53,704 nucleotides of DNA from positions 1 through 53,704 of IMG/VR virus record IMGVR_UViG_3300034779_000011. One strand, written 5' to 3'. The notes beneath the pieces are model-generated. The model searched no databases. It saw only the letters and a list, made by a program, of their open reading frames with translations, and had not been told where the DNA came from. Made by a program: the position numbers and the translations under genes. This document shows positions 1-8,270 of this stretch, one piece after another (within the stretch, counting starts at the first letter, position 1; every line of letters begins with the position of its first letter). This DNA comes from a virus.

Positions 1-2706
1 GTGCCCTCGACTGACCGGACGATCGGGCGACGGCGCGGGCAGAGGCGGGCGATCGTCATCGCTCGCGCCGCAGCCCTCCACCGTCACCCCGCCGCCCACA
101 AGCCCGGCTGGATCGTGGACCTCTTCGCCGGGGGTGGCGGCTGGAGCGTCGGGGTGGAGATGGCGCTGCACCGTCCCGTGGACCTCGCCGTCAACCACGA
201 CGAGGACGCGCTGCAGATGCACGAGCTCAACCACCCGACGACGAAGCACAAGAAGGCCGACGTCTTCGAGGTGTGCCCGCACCTGGCGTGCGAGGGCCAC
301 CCGGTCGAGTACCTCCACGGGAGCCCCGACTGCACCGACCACTCCAAGGCCAAGGGCGGCAAGCCGATCCGGGCGCGCAAGCGCCGGGCGCTCGCCTGGG
401 TGTTGGTGCGCTGGGCCGGGCAGGTGCGCCCGCCCGTGATCACGATGGAGAACGTCGAGGAGATCCGGGGGTGGGGGCCGCTGCGCGCCCGGCGCGACAA
501 GGCGACAGGGCGCGTGGTCAGGCTGGACGGCACCGTCGCCGCGCCGGGCGAGGTCGTGCCGCTCAAAGAGCAGTGGCTGGAGCGCGACCCCACGCGGGCG
601 GGCCGGACGTTCCGCGCGTTCGTCCGGGCGCTGGAGGGGCTCGGCTACCGGGTCGAGTTCCAGGAGCGGCGGGCCTGCAACGCCGGCGCGCCGACCATCC
701 GCAAGCGGCTCTACATGATCGCCCGCTGCGACGGCCTGCCGATCGTCTGGCCGGAGCCGACGCACGGGGACCCCAAGAGCGAGGCGGTCCGAAGCGGGAG
801 ACTGCTGCCCTGGCGGACGGCGGCGGAGTGCATCGACTGGCGCCACCCGATGCTGTCGATCTTCGCCACCAAGGAAGAGGCGAAGGCCTGGGGCAAGGCG
901 CACGGCCAGGCGCCGCCGGTCCGGCCGCTGGCGGATGCGACAATGCGGCGCACTGCGCGCGGCGTCCGGCGCTACGTCCTTCCGCCCGCGAAGCCGTTCG
1001 TGGTCACGCTGAACCACGGCGGCGGGCGGGAGCACGCGCCGAGGGGCCTGGACGAGCCGCTCCGGACCGTCGCAGCGGCGCGCGACGCGCACGGCCTGGT
1101 GGCGCCGTTGATCGCGGGCGTCGGCGGGCGGGCGGGGCAGTTGCCGGAGCGGCCCGGCGACGTGCCGTTCGGGACGGTGACCGGGAAAGCCGACGTGGCA
1201 CTGGTGGCGCCGCTCCTCACCGAACACGCGAACGCATCCGCGCAGCGCACCTTCGCGATCGACGAGCCGCTCCGGACGCAGGTGGCGGATGTGAAGGGCG
1301 GGCACTTCTCGCTGGTGGCGCCGGTGCTGGTGGACGCGGCGCACGGGGAGGTGTCCCCGGACGGGCGGGTGAAGCGCTGGGGCAGCGGCGCGCGCTCCAG
1401 CGAGGAGCCGGCGCCCACGATCCTCGGGACCGGCAACCCGGCACTGGTCGTCGCCTCGATGCTCCCGAATCCGCCGCTGTTCCGATACCTCGGGCACGGA
1501 GAGCGGTTCAGGACGCCCCGAGACCGGCGCGACCGCGGCGTCACCATCGGCGTTCCCCGCACCGGCCGGAGGCGTCGCCCTCGGCATGTGATGTGCGCAC
1601 CCGTGGTCGTGCCCAACAACACCAACAACGCCGCCCACGCGGTGGACGAGCCGGTCCCCACCGTCACCGGCGGCGGGCGCAACATCCTGGCGGCCGCCAT
1701 CCTCGTGCCCCGCTACGGGGAGCGCGACGGCCAGGAGCCGCGCGTGCGCTCGCTGGAGGAGCCCACGCCGGTAGTGGTTCCCACCGACAACGGCGGCAGC
1801 CTCGCGGCCGTCCACCTGGCGAGCTACCACGCGGAGCGCGCAGAGGGTGACCGGGGCCATCGGGGCGGGGACGCAGGCGAGCCGGCCGACACCATCGACA
1901 CGGCCAACCGCCACGCCGTGGTTGCCGCGTTCCTGGCCCAGCACAACGACGGCTTCTATCAGGGCGACGGCCGCTCGCTGGAGAACCCCGCCGGTACCGT
2001 CTGCGCGAGCGGTTCGCCGCAGGGACTCGTCGTCGCTCACGTCTCACACTTCCGAACGGGCGCTACCGGCCAGGAGGCGGACACTCCGCTCTGCACGGTC
2101 ACCGCCAACAGCTTCGAGAAGCGCCCGGGTGGAGCCGCACCCATCGGTATCGTCGCCGCGAGCCTCACGAAGTTGCGCGGCACCAGCACGGACGCGGACC
2201 CGGCTGAGCCGCTCGACACCGTGAGCGCCGGCGGGACGCACCACGCACTCGCGGCCGTCCACCTCTCGCACGACCACGGCCACGACCCGGCCGGCGGCGA
2301 GGGCAGCCCGGAGCAGCCCGCGCGGGCGGTCCCCACGCACCCGCACGCCCGCCTGGTTGCCGCCTTCCTTCAGAAGTACTACGGCGCGGTGGCCGGCCAG
2401 GACTCCGGCTGCGACGAGCCCGTGGACACGATCTCCACCCGCGACCGCATGGGGCTCGTGACGGTCGTGATCGAAGGCGTTCTCATGGTGATCGCCGACA
2501 TCGCCATGCGGATGCTCCAGCCGCGGGAGCTCTACAACGCGCAGGGCTTCCCCCGGAGCTACATGATCGACCGCGGGGCGGACGGCGGGCGCTTCACCAA
2601 GACGGCGCAGGTCCGCATGTGCGGCAACAGCGTCCCGCCGCCCGAGGCGATGGCGATCACCGCCGCGAACCTGCCGCACCTGCGTGCGCAAGCGAGGGCC
2701 GCGTGA
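1..2706 (+). CDS. Phage DNA (cytosine-5) methyltransferase with a greatly expanded repeat-filled recognition region
   Basis: Predicted to methylate C5 of cytosine in phage DNA using S-adenosylmethionine, probably for protection from host restriction. Visible motifs: motif I FAGGGGWS near residue 42; catalytic Cys111 in GSPDC, where most families have PPC; ENV near 150; motif VIII RKRLYMIA near 234; motif IX LQPRELYNAQGFP near 840; motif X GNSVPP at 875-880. The roughly 600 residues between VIII and IX, where the target-recognition domain lies, hold about 12 degenerate copies of a unit of the form xxEPxxTVxxxxxxhaLVAxxL, spaced about 40 residues apart. One unit near residues 500-540 is scrambled into Arg-rich sequence. 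The frame is open from base 1 (GTG), so the true start could be upstream of the window. The stop overlaps the next start (GTGA). Confidence 0.9.
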   Translation: MPSTDRTIGRRRGQRRAIVIARAAALHRHPAAHKPGWIVDLFAGGGGWSVGVEMALHRPVDLAVNHDEDALQMHELNHPTTKHKKADVFEVCPHLACEGHPVEYLHGSPDCTDHSKAKGGKPIRARKRRALAWVLVRWAGQVRPPVITMENVEEIRGWGPLRARRDKATGRVVRLDGTVAAPGEVVPLKEQWLERDPTRAGRTFRAFVRALEGLGYRVEFQERRACNAGAPTIRKRLYMIARCDGLPIVWPEPTHGDPKSEAVRSGRLLPWRTAAECIDWRHPMLSIFATKEEAKAWGKAHGQAPPVRPLADATMRRTARGVRRYVLPPAKPFVVTLNHGGGREHAPRGLDEPLRTVAAARDAHGLVAPLIAGVGGRAGQLPERPGDVPFGTVTGKADVALVAPLLTEHANASAQRTFAIDEPLRTQVADVKGGHFSLVAPVLVDAAHGEVSPDGRVKRWGSGARSSEEPAPTILGTGNPALVVASMLPNPPLFRYLGHGERFRTPRDRRDRGVTIGVPRTGRRRRPRHVMCAPVVVPNNTNNAAHAVDEPVPTVTGGGRNILAAAILVPRYGERDGQEPRVRSLEEPTPVVVPTDNGGSLAAVHLASYHAERAEGDRGHRGGDAGEPADTIDTANRHAVVAAFLAQHNDGFYQGDGRSLENPAGTVCASGSPQGLVVAHVSHFRTGATGQEADTPLCTVTANSFEKRPGGAAPIGIVAASLTKLRGTSTDADPAEPLDTVSAGGTHHALAAVHLSHDHGHDPAGGEGSPEQPARAVPTHPHARLVAAFLQKYYGAVAGQDSGCDEPVDTISTRDRMGLVTVVIEGVLMVIADIAMRMLQPRELYNAQGFPRSYMIDRGADGGRFTKTAQVRMCGNSVPPPEAMAITAANLPHLRAQARAA

Positions 2707-3137
2707 TCGGCCCGCCGCGGTCTTCCCGCCCAGACGTGCGCAATCCCGTCCTGCGGCTGGTGTCGGCGCAGCGTATCGCCCGGCTCTCCCCGGTACTGCG
2801 GGCGGAGCTGCGCCTCCTCCTGCTTGAGCTTTCGCGCGACGCCAACGAGCGCGCACAAGCCTGCTGGCGGAAAGGAAAGCCGCCGATGGCGGCCTACTGG
2901 AAGGCCGTGGCCGTCTACGCGCGCCACATCGCGCGAGCTGTCGGGAGAACGCCCGTGACCTCCGGCCCGTCCGCGTCGGGGGCCCCCCGATGCCTCTTTT
3001 CCCTGAGGAACCCGCTTCCACGTGCGATCAAGCAGAGACGACGGTCACATGATGCGTCTCACCCGCCGCCGCATCCGGCTCCGCCGGGACCTGCCCCGCC
3101 TACTAGCCCGCCTGGCCGCCCGGGGCGTTCTGGCTAG
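2703..3137 (+). CDS. Hypothetical phage protein (144 aa)
   Basis: GTG start overlaps the methyltransferase stop by four bases (GTGA), which implies translational coupling. The first ~85 residues look like real protein: a helical stretch (RLVSAQRIARLSPVLRAELR) followed by a basic, aromatic segment. The last ~40 residues are Pro/Ser/Arg-rich and overlap the next gene, so this tail may only reflect the downstream reading frame. No family recognised. Confidence 0.5.
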   Translation: MIGPPRSSRPDVRNPVLRLVSAQRIARLSPVLRAELRLLLLELSRDANERAQACWRKGKPPMAAYWKAVAVYARHIARAVGRTPVTSGPSASGAPRCLFSLRNPLPRAIKQRRRSHDASHPPPHPAPPGPAPPTSPPGRPGRSG

Positions 3138-3261
3138 GGCGGCGCTCCTCAAGCGGGTGGAGCGGGCGAGGCTCCGGCTCTTCGGCAGGAAGCGGCTCTC
3201 GAAGGAGCCCTGGGCGGGCGAGAGGGCGGCGAAGAAGGCGATCCGGCGGGCGTTCCCCTGA
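3049..3261 (+). CDS. Small, strongly basic hypothetical protein (70 aa)
   Basis: Starts at tandem ATGs (3049/3052). Arg, Lys and Leu dominate, including a run of RRRIRLRR, and the protein ends in KKAIRRAFP. The charge suggests nucleic-acid binding, but no domain is recognised. It overlaps the C-terminal part of the preceding frame by about 90 bases, so one of the two ends is probably not as drawn. Its stop leads into a short tandem repeat of TGAAC (about 3258-3275) before the next gene. Confidence 0.4.
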   Translation: MMRLTRRRIRLRRDLPRLLARLAARGVLARAALLKRVERARLRLFGRKRLSKEPWAGERAAKKAIRRAFP

Positions 3262-3283
3262 ACTGAACTGAACTGGAGACGAG

Positions 3284-3868
3284 ATGGAGAAGACGTGCCC
3301 GCGTGGCGATCAGGTGGTCGGCGCCGCCACACCAGAGCGGCGACCTCTAACGGTCACCGACGTCTACCGGTTGCTCGCGAACGCGCTCGAAGGGCTTGCC
3401 CTCGCGGCGGGTGCCGCAACGCTTGGTGCTGATCCGCAGTGCATCCGACCGCACGCGGACCGCGCCGCGTCCCTGATCCTCTTCGGGACGACCCAGCCGC
3501 CCGGTGATCCTGACGCAGCGCCCTCGAAGCCGTGGTGCGACTGCGCCGGCGGCTACCTTTGTGGTCACGCGCCGGAGCGGCCGTGCCGGTGCGCGTGCCA
3601 CGCCGCCGCCGATTCCGGCTCCCCTACCCCTCTGCAGGCCGTCGGCGGTCCCCAGCCTGAGCCGACCGGCGAAGAGTACCGCCTCGCGATCAGTGATGCG
3701 CTGGCGGAGATAGAAGAGGCGGGGGGCGAGTTGAGCGCATCGGAAGAGACGACGCGGCGCCGAATTCGCCGGGCCATCCGCATTCTTCGCGGAACGGACA
3801 ACTGGAGGCTGCCCGGGTGCGAGGGCGACGACGAAGCCGAGGAGACGGAGGAGGTGCGGCATGGGTGA
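3284..3868 (+). CDS. Hypothetical cysteine-cluster phage protein (194 aa)
   Basis: ATG start preceded by GGAGACGAG. The N-terminal half has an Ala/Leu-rich helix (near residues 28-50). A compact Cys/His cluster follows at about residues 85-106 (WCDCAGGYLCGH then CRCACH), probably metal-binding. The C-terminal half is acidic and helical. The stop overlaps the DUF5131 start, so the two are probably co-translated. No family assigned. Confidence 0.6.
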   Translation: MEKTCPRGDQVVGAATPERRPLTVTDVYRLLANALEGLALAAGAATLGADPQCIRPHADRAASLILFGTTQPPGDPDAAPSKPWCDCAGGYLCGHAPERPCRCACHAAADSGSPTPLQAVGGPQPEPTGEEYRLAISDALAEIEEAGGELSASEETTRRRIRRAIRILRGTDNWRLPGCEGDDEAEETEEVRHG

Positions 3869-4667
3869 CCGCAGCGCAATTGAGTGGACCGACGCCACCT
3901 GGAACCCGGTCACCGGCTGCACAAAGGTGAGCTCCGGCTGCGACAACTGCTACGCCCACAGACTGGCACACGGGCGGCTGGCGGATGTCTACGGGAAGCG
4001 GCTGCCGGTGGTGGACACGGAGACCAATCGCGCCGACCCGTTCGCGGTCCGCCTGTGGTCCGAGCGCCTGGATCAGCCGCTCCGCTGGACGCGGCCGCGC
4101 ATGGTGTTCGTCAACTCCATGTCGGACCTCTTCCACGTGGATGTACCCGACGGCTTCGTGCGCGAGTGCTTCCGGGTCATGCTGGAGGCGCGGCGCCACA
4201 CCTTCCAGGTGCTCACCAAGCGGCCGAGCCGGATGCGCCGCTTCGTGAACCGCAACGCAGACCTTTTCGCCGGCGACGGCGGGTACGTACCGGAGCACAT
4301 CTGGTTAGGAACGAGCGTGGAGAACCAGGCGGCCGCGTTCCGCGTGGGGCACCTGCGGCTCGTGACCGCCCGTGTCCGCTTCCTTTCCTGCGAGCCACTC
4401 ATCGGATCGCTCGTGCTTCCGTCTCGGGAGGGAATCCACTGGGTGATCGGGGGCGGGGAGAGCGGGGACGGCCACAGGCCGTGCGACCCGGCGTGGGCGC
4501 GCTCGCTTCGGGATCAGTGCGTCGCCGCAGTCGTGCCGTTCTTCTGGAAGCAGTGGGGCGGACGGACGCCCAAGGCCGGCGGGAGGCTGCTGGACGGGCG
4601 CACCTGGGATGAGTTCCCAGTGCTGGACGGCCGGAGCATTTCCGCGTTCCCGGAGGTGGGGCGATGA
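3861..4667 (+). CDS. Phage Gp37/Gp68 family protein (DUF5131)
   Basis: The N-terminus reads [16 protein letters not shown] and leads into a Cx6Cx2C cysteine set (Cys20, Cys27, Cys30). Later blocks include [42 protein letters not shown] and FFWKQWGG. Together these are diagnostic of the DUF5131 (Gp37Gp68) family common in phages and mobile elements. The cysteine set suggests an iron-sulfur or radical-SAM-like enzyme, but no substrate is established. 268 aa is the usual size. Its position among DNA methyltransferases suggests a DNA-related role (inference). It overlaps the next gene by four bases. Confidence 0.85.
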   Translation: MGDRSAIEWTDATWNPVTGCTKVSSGCDNCYAHRLAHGRLADVYGKRLPVVDTETNRADPFAVRLWSERLDQPLRWTRPRMVFVNSMSDLFHVDVPDGFVRECFRVMLEARRHTFQVLTKRPSRMRRFVNRNADLFAGDGGYVPEHIWLGTSVENQAAAFRVGHLRLVTARVRFLSCEPLIGSLVLPSREGIHWVIGGGESGDGHRPCDPAWARSLRDQCVAAVVPFFWKQWGGRTPKAGGRLLDGRTWDEFPVLDGRSISAFPEVGR

Positions 4668-5047
4668 AGCCGTATTATCAGCACCACGGCATCACGATTT
4701 ATCACGGCGACGTGTTGGAGGTGCTGTCGTCGTCGTCGATCCTTTCCCACGTCGTGGTGACGAGTCCCCCTTACAACATGGGGATCACGTCGGGAGGTAA
4801 CGGGCGCGGCCTCTACCGCACCAGCAAGACCGGCAAGGCTCTCGCCGCAGCGGGCGCCAGATCGGCGCTTGACCCGTTCTGCGGTTCGGGCACCACGCTC
4901 CTCGCCGCAAAAACCGCGGGAGTCACCGCCATCGGCATCTACGTCGACGAACGGTGGTGCGAGGTCGCGGCCCGCCGCTTGGACCAGGAGGTTCTGCCCG
5001 TCGGTACCGTCGCAGCATCTCACGCCTCCGAGGTGCCCCATGCGTGA
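4664..5047 (+). CDS. Shrunken beta-class DNA methyltransferase (N6-A/N4-C), probably missing its centre
   Basis: Motif IV TSPPYN (residues 33-38) precedes motif [16 protein letters not shown] (69-83), the order of beta-class amino-methyltransferases, and the end reads [14 protein letters not shown] as in family members. Only about 30 residues separate the two motifs, whereas the family normally has well over 100 there, including the target-recognition part. At 127 aa this is about half the usual length. The open frame is intact, so the deletion was in frame. It may be inactive, a minimal enzyme, or act with a partner. Start ATGA overlaps the DUF5131 stop; the next gene overlaps its end. Confidence 0.8.
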   Translation: MKPYYQHHGITIYHGDVLEVLSSSSILSHVVVTSPPYNMGITSGGNGRGLYRTSKTGKALAAAGARSALDPFCGSGTTLLAAKTAGVTAIGIYVDERWCEVAARRLDQEVLPVGTVAASHASEVPHA

Positions 5048-5768
5048 GCGCCCGATCCACTTCCCCACGGACTCCCAAGTGCGCGCGGCGCTGGAGGGGA
5101 GGAAGACCGAGCGTCGGGTGCCGGTGAAGCCGCAGCCGATCCGCGAGGAGTCATCGCTCCACGTGCCCGGAGCCAAGGTTCTCCTCCTGCCGCAGCCAGG
5201 CGGTCTGCCACGCCGTGTCTCACGAGCCGTCCTCGCCCGCGAATGCCCGCTCGGATGGGAAGGTGACCGTCTGTGGCTACGCGAGGCGGCGCGGGTGTCC
5301 GCCAAGTTCTCGGGCGGCGGGAACGACTGGTACGCGCTCGACTTCCGCGCTGGCGGTCCGTCCCCCACGCACCACGGCCGTCTCCCCGGCCGTTGGTTTC
5401 CGGATCGCACCTTCACTGCCGACGGCGTGCCGCGCTGGTGCTCGCCAATGCAAATTCCCCGCTGGGCCTCGCGCCTCACGCTGGAGATCACCGAGGTGCG
5501 GGTGGAGCGGTTGCAGGAGATCAACGAGGCGGGCGTCTTCGCGGAAGGGGTGCAGATCCCCATCAACGCGGAGACCGGCAACCCCCTGTTGCGCCTGTCG
5601 GGACCGTTCGCTCCGGCCCTCTACCTGAGCGCCGGGTACACCAGCGCCGACCTGATCCGCGCCCACTTCGCCTCTGAGTGGGACACCGCGCACGCCCGGC
5701 GCGGATTCGGCTGGGACGCCAATCCGTGGGTGTGGGTGATCGGCTTCCGCCGGGTGGAGGCGGCATGA
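5040..5768 (+). CDS. Conserved phage protein, possibly ASCH/PUA-like (242 aa)
   Basis: ATG at 5040 lies inside the end of the methyltransferase gene. Recognisable blocks are an N-terminal [20 protein letters not shown], then [12 protein letters not shown], then [20 protein letters not shown] with [15 protein letters not shown], and a C-terminal [16 protein letters not shown]. This architecture is common in phage hypothetical proteins placed beside methyltransferases and DUF5131 genes. I think it belongs to the ASCH/PUA-like fold, which binds nucleic acid, but that is from memory. An open frame extends upstream to 4869 but would overlap the methyltransferase. Confidence 0.65.
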   Translation: MRERPIHFPTDSQVRAALEGRKTERRVPVKPQPIREESSLHVPGAKVLLLPQPGGLPRRVSRAVLARECPLGWEGDRLWLREAARVSAKFSGGGNDWYALDFRAGGPSPTHHGRLPGRWFPDRTFTADGVPRWCSPMQIPRWASRLTLEITEVRVERLQEINEAGVFAEGVQIPINAETGNPLLRLSGPFAPALYLSAGYTSADLIRAHFASEWDTAHARRGFGWDANPWVWVIGFRRVEAA

Positions 5769-6041
5769 GGTGGAACCTCTCCTGGCGCGCCGATCCCCGC
5801 GCGGTGCCGCTCGCCAACCGCCACTTATACCCGGCAGTCGCCCGACTCGCCGCAGTTCGTCCCGCCGGGTCGCTGCCTGGTGCTCCTCTCGCCCGCTGCC
5901 GATGCGCTGGGGGTGACGAGATGGCCGGAAGCGGAGTACGTGAAGCACGCGTGGGCGGGCGCCTGGGTGCAGCCGAACTACCCGGCGGCGGACACGTGGA
6001 CCTGCTGGAGGCGGCGGCATGCGCCTGAAGCCCTTCTTTAG
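5765..6041 (+). pseudogene. Frameshifted, truncated remnant of a conserved phage gene
   Basis: ATG at 5765 overlaps the preceding stop and gives [20 protein letters not shown], the typical start of a phage hypothetical family. After codon CAC (5822-5824) the frame becomes low quality. Removing one T at 5825 restores coherent protein: HYTRQSPDSPQFVPPGRC, LVLLSPAADALGVT, then AEYVKHAWAGAWV, which is how I recall the family continuing. The restored frame then loses similarity and runs to a TAG at 6039-6041, inside the next gene. So the gene appears to carry a +1 insertion and a lost 3' half. Confidence 0.7.
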
Positions 6042-6780
6042 CTACTACGGGTCGAAGCACCGCATCGCGGACCACTACCCCACCCCGCAGACGCGGCGGA
6101 TCGTGGAACCCTTCGCGGGAAGCGCCGCCTACGCCTGCCGTTGGTTCCGCTTGGACGTGCTGCTCATCGACGCGAACCCGAAGGTGGCCGGCGTCTGGGA
6201 CTACCTGATCCGTGCGAGATCAAGCGAGGTGTTGGCGCTGCCCCTGCTGGCGGACGGCGAGGGTGTCGAGGCGCTGGGGGCCGTGCCGCAGGAGGCGCGT
6301 TGGCTGGTGGGCTTCTGGCTCTCCAAGGGCGCGGCTCACCCGCCTCTCTCGCGCTCGGCGTGGGCGCGCGAGCCAAAGTGGCATCGGCAGTTCTGGGGCG
6401 AGCATATCCGCGCCCGGATCGCGCACCAACTCCAGTGCATCCGCCACTGGAAAGTGCGCTGCGCGAACTACTGGGATTCGCCCGATGCAAGGGCGGACTG
6501 GTTCGTCGATCCGCCGTATGAGGGGCGGGCCGGCAACCACTATCGGCGGTTCGGAAGCAAGGGCTTCGACTACGCGGCGCTCGCGTCGTGGTGCGTGGAG
6601 CGGCACGGGCAGGTGATGGTCTGCGAGAATGAGGGCGCCGCGTGGCTCCCGTTCGGCCCGTTCCGGGTGGCCGCCGGCATGAACGGTACGCGCCGCAGCG
6701 GCATCTCCCGCGAAGCACTCTGGCACCGACCGTTGATCGACGCGCGCCATCTCGCGCTCCCGCTGGAGGAGGTGGTCTGA
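6019..6780 (+). CDS. Dam-like (D12 class) N6-adenine DNA methyltransferase
   Basis: The N-terminus FFSYYGSKHRIADHYP is the usual opening of D12-class adenine methyltransferases. The SAM-binding motif EPFAGSAAYA follows (about residues 34-43), and the catalytic motif WFVDPPYEG lies near 158-166. It ends with GTRRSGISREALWHRP, typical of phage members. At 253 aa it is full length and appears intact, unlike the two neighbouring modification genes. It should methylate N6 of adenine in a short DNA site and act on phage DNA against host restriction (inference). The next gene follows its stop directly. Confidence 0.88.
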   Translation: MRLKPFFSYYGSKHRIADHYPTPQTRRIVEPFAGSAAYACRWFRLDVLLIDANPKVAGVWDYLIRARSSEVLALPLLADGEGVEALGAVPQEARWLVGFWLSKGAAHPPLSRSAWAREPKWHRQFWGEHIRARIAHQLQCIRHWKVRCANYWDSPDARADWFVDPPYEGRAGNHYRRFGSKGFDYAALASWCVERHGQVMVCENEGAAWLPFGPFRVAAGMNGTRRSGISREALWHRPLIDARHLALPLEEVV

Positions 6781-7188
6781 ATGGACGCCCGCCCCGGCCT
6801 GATCCCTTTCGACTCGCTTCCGCCGGCCGGCGGAGAGGCGCAGTTGCCCGCGCGTTGGTGGGAAACCGACGGCGTGCCGCCCGGCTTCCTGGGTCGCCGC
6901 TGCCCCGGCCCCTGCGGCGGAAGCCAGTACCTCGTGCGCAAAGGCGAGGAAGCCCGGGACCCCGGCGCCTGTGAGGTGTGCCTGGCCGGAGGGCCGGAGC
7001 TGCACGACCAGAAGCGCGCGCGAACGCGCCTGGAACGCGAGGCGACGTTCACGCACCCGGCGGAGCGGCGCATCCTGGCGGCACTGGACTCCGGCGCGAT
7101 CCGGCCGCCCCGGCGCAGATACCCCGACCCGCAGCCCCGCCGGGGCGTGCTGCCCCCGGCCCCCGACGAAGTGGAGAGCGAGCGGTGA
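6781..7188 (+). CDS. Hypothetical zinc-ribbon-like phage protein (135 aa)
   Basis: Starts directly after the Dam-like gene. Cysteines at about residues 41-45 (CPGPCGG) and 64-67 (CEVC) form a possible zinc ribbon. A basic helical segment and a Pro/Arg-rich tail follow. No family recognised. The stop overlaps the next start (GTGA). Confidence 0.55.
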   Translation: MDARPGLIPFDSLPPAGGEAQLPARWWETDGVPPGFLGRRCPGPCGGSQYLVRKGEEARDPGACEVCLAGGPELHDQKRARTRLEREATFTHPAERRILAALDSGAIRPPRRRYPDPQPRRGVLPPAPDEVESER

Positions 7189-8270
7189 GCGCCGAAGCCC
7201 AGGCCTGGGCGATCTCCCAGCGGATCGGCAACGCCACGCGCAAGCTGGTCCTGTGGGGGCTCGCCGGACATGCGCACAAGAACGGCCGCCACGCGTGGGC
7301 GGGCGTGGACACCCTGGCTGAGTACGCCGAGTGCGACAAGCGGACCGTCCGGCGGCACCTCTGCGCCCTGGAGGCAGAGGGGTGGATTCGGGAGGGGGAC
7401 CAGAGCGTCATTCCCGCCTACATCCGGGCCGACCAGCGACCAATCGCCTTCGACCTCGCCATGGACCACGCGACCCGCGAGAAGTGGAGGACACAAGCCG
7501 CCGCCGGCCGCGCTACGGACTCTCGCCGCGCGCGCGCCGCCCGTGCCGGAGCTGAGGGCGGGCGTCGCAGCGCCGCAGCGCGGTGGAGCGAGGGCCAGGC
7601 GGACGAGCAGGTGGAGGCCGGCGGGGCACCCGACATCGGACGGGGTGACGATTTGTCACCCGGTGAAGAGACGCCACGGGGTGACAACACAGGCCCCGAC
7701 GGGGTGACACCCGGGGCAGAGCGGGGTGACAGAGCTGTGTCACCCAAACCAAAGGATGAACCAACACCTGAACCAGTCGGTCAGTCGGACGGGCGCGCGA
7801 GGCGCGACGTCGAAGCGATGGACGAGCAGGAGTTCGTCGGGTACGTCGTTTCCCTCGCCAACCTCGGGATGCAGCACGGCGCGGTCGGCGAGGCGTTCAA
7901 CCGCCTGGTCCACACCAACCCGCTCCACCGGGACGCGGTGGAGCGCTGGCGGCGCGGCGAGATCTTCGGCGAAGGCGCGGAGAACGCACCGCCGCCGGAA
8001 CCGGTCCCGCGGCAAGTGATCGCGGCGGCGGTCTACCGAGCGGCCAGGGCCTACCGGCCGACGCCCGAACGCCGGCAGATCGACCGCATGTCGTACTTCA
8101 CCCCCGTCGTCCGCCAGGAAGCCGAACGCCACCGAACCCGCAACCTGGATCCGCCGCCCCATGCCGGACACGACGACAGCGCCTCAGGCCGCCGCCCATC
8201 CCCCCGCCGGACAGCACCCGCCGGCCGGCCCGGCGCGCCGGGAGCCCGCACGTACTCCGATGCGGCGTGA
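7185..8270 (+). CDS. Helix-turn-helix phage replication protein (O-like)
   Basis: The first ~100 residues read as a winged HTH: WAGVDTLAEYAECDKRTVRR followed by HLCALEAEGWIRE. This is the usual form in phage replication initiators and O-like proteins. The middle is Ala/Gly/Asp-rich with several GVTP/GDD repeats (about residues 145-190) and the C-terminus is helical. The adjoining gene downstream is a DnaC-like loader, so the pair matches a phage origin-binding protein plus helicase loader. GTG at 7185 was chosen for the GTGA overlap. A replication origin in the repetitive middle of the gene, as in lambda O, is possible but I see no clean iteron array. Confidence 0.65.
   Translation: MSAEAQAWAISQRIGNATRKLVLWGLAGHAHKNGRHAWAGVDTLAEYAECDKRTVRRHLCALEAEGWIREGDQSVIPAYIRADQRPIAFDLAMDHATREKWRTQAAAGRATDSRRARAARAGAEGGRRSAAARWSEGQADEQVEAGGAPDIGRGDDLSPGEETPRGDNTGPDGVTPGAERGDRAVSPKPKDEPTPEPVGQSDGRARRDVEAMDEQEFVGYVVSLANLGMQHGAVGEAFNRLVHTNPLHRDAVERWRRGEIFGEGAENAPPPEPVPRQVIAAAVYRAARAYRPTPERRQIDRMSYFTPVVRQEAERHRTRNLDPPPHAGHDDSASGRRPSPRRTAPAGRPGAPGARTYSDAA

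Noticed and set aside
1000-2480. Repeats in the C5 methyltransferase read as a CRISPR-like or DNA-level tandem array
   Set aside because: Similarity is at the protein level with irregular spacing; there are no identical DNA repeats or spacers.
3258-3276. TGAAC tandem repeat as phase-variation tract
   Set aside because: Only about three units, between genes, with no effect on a reading frame.
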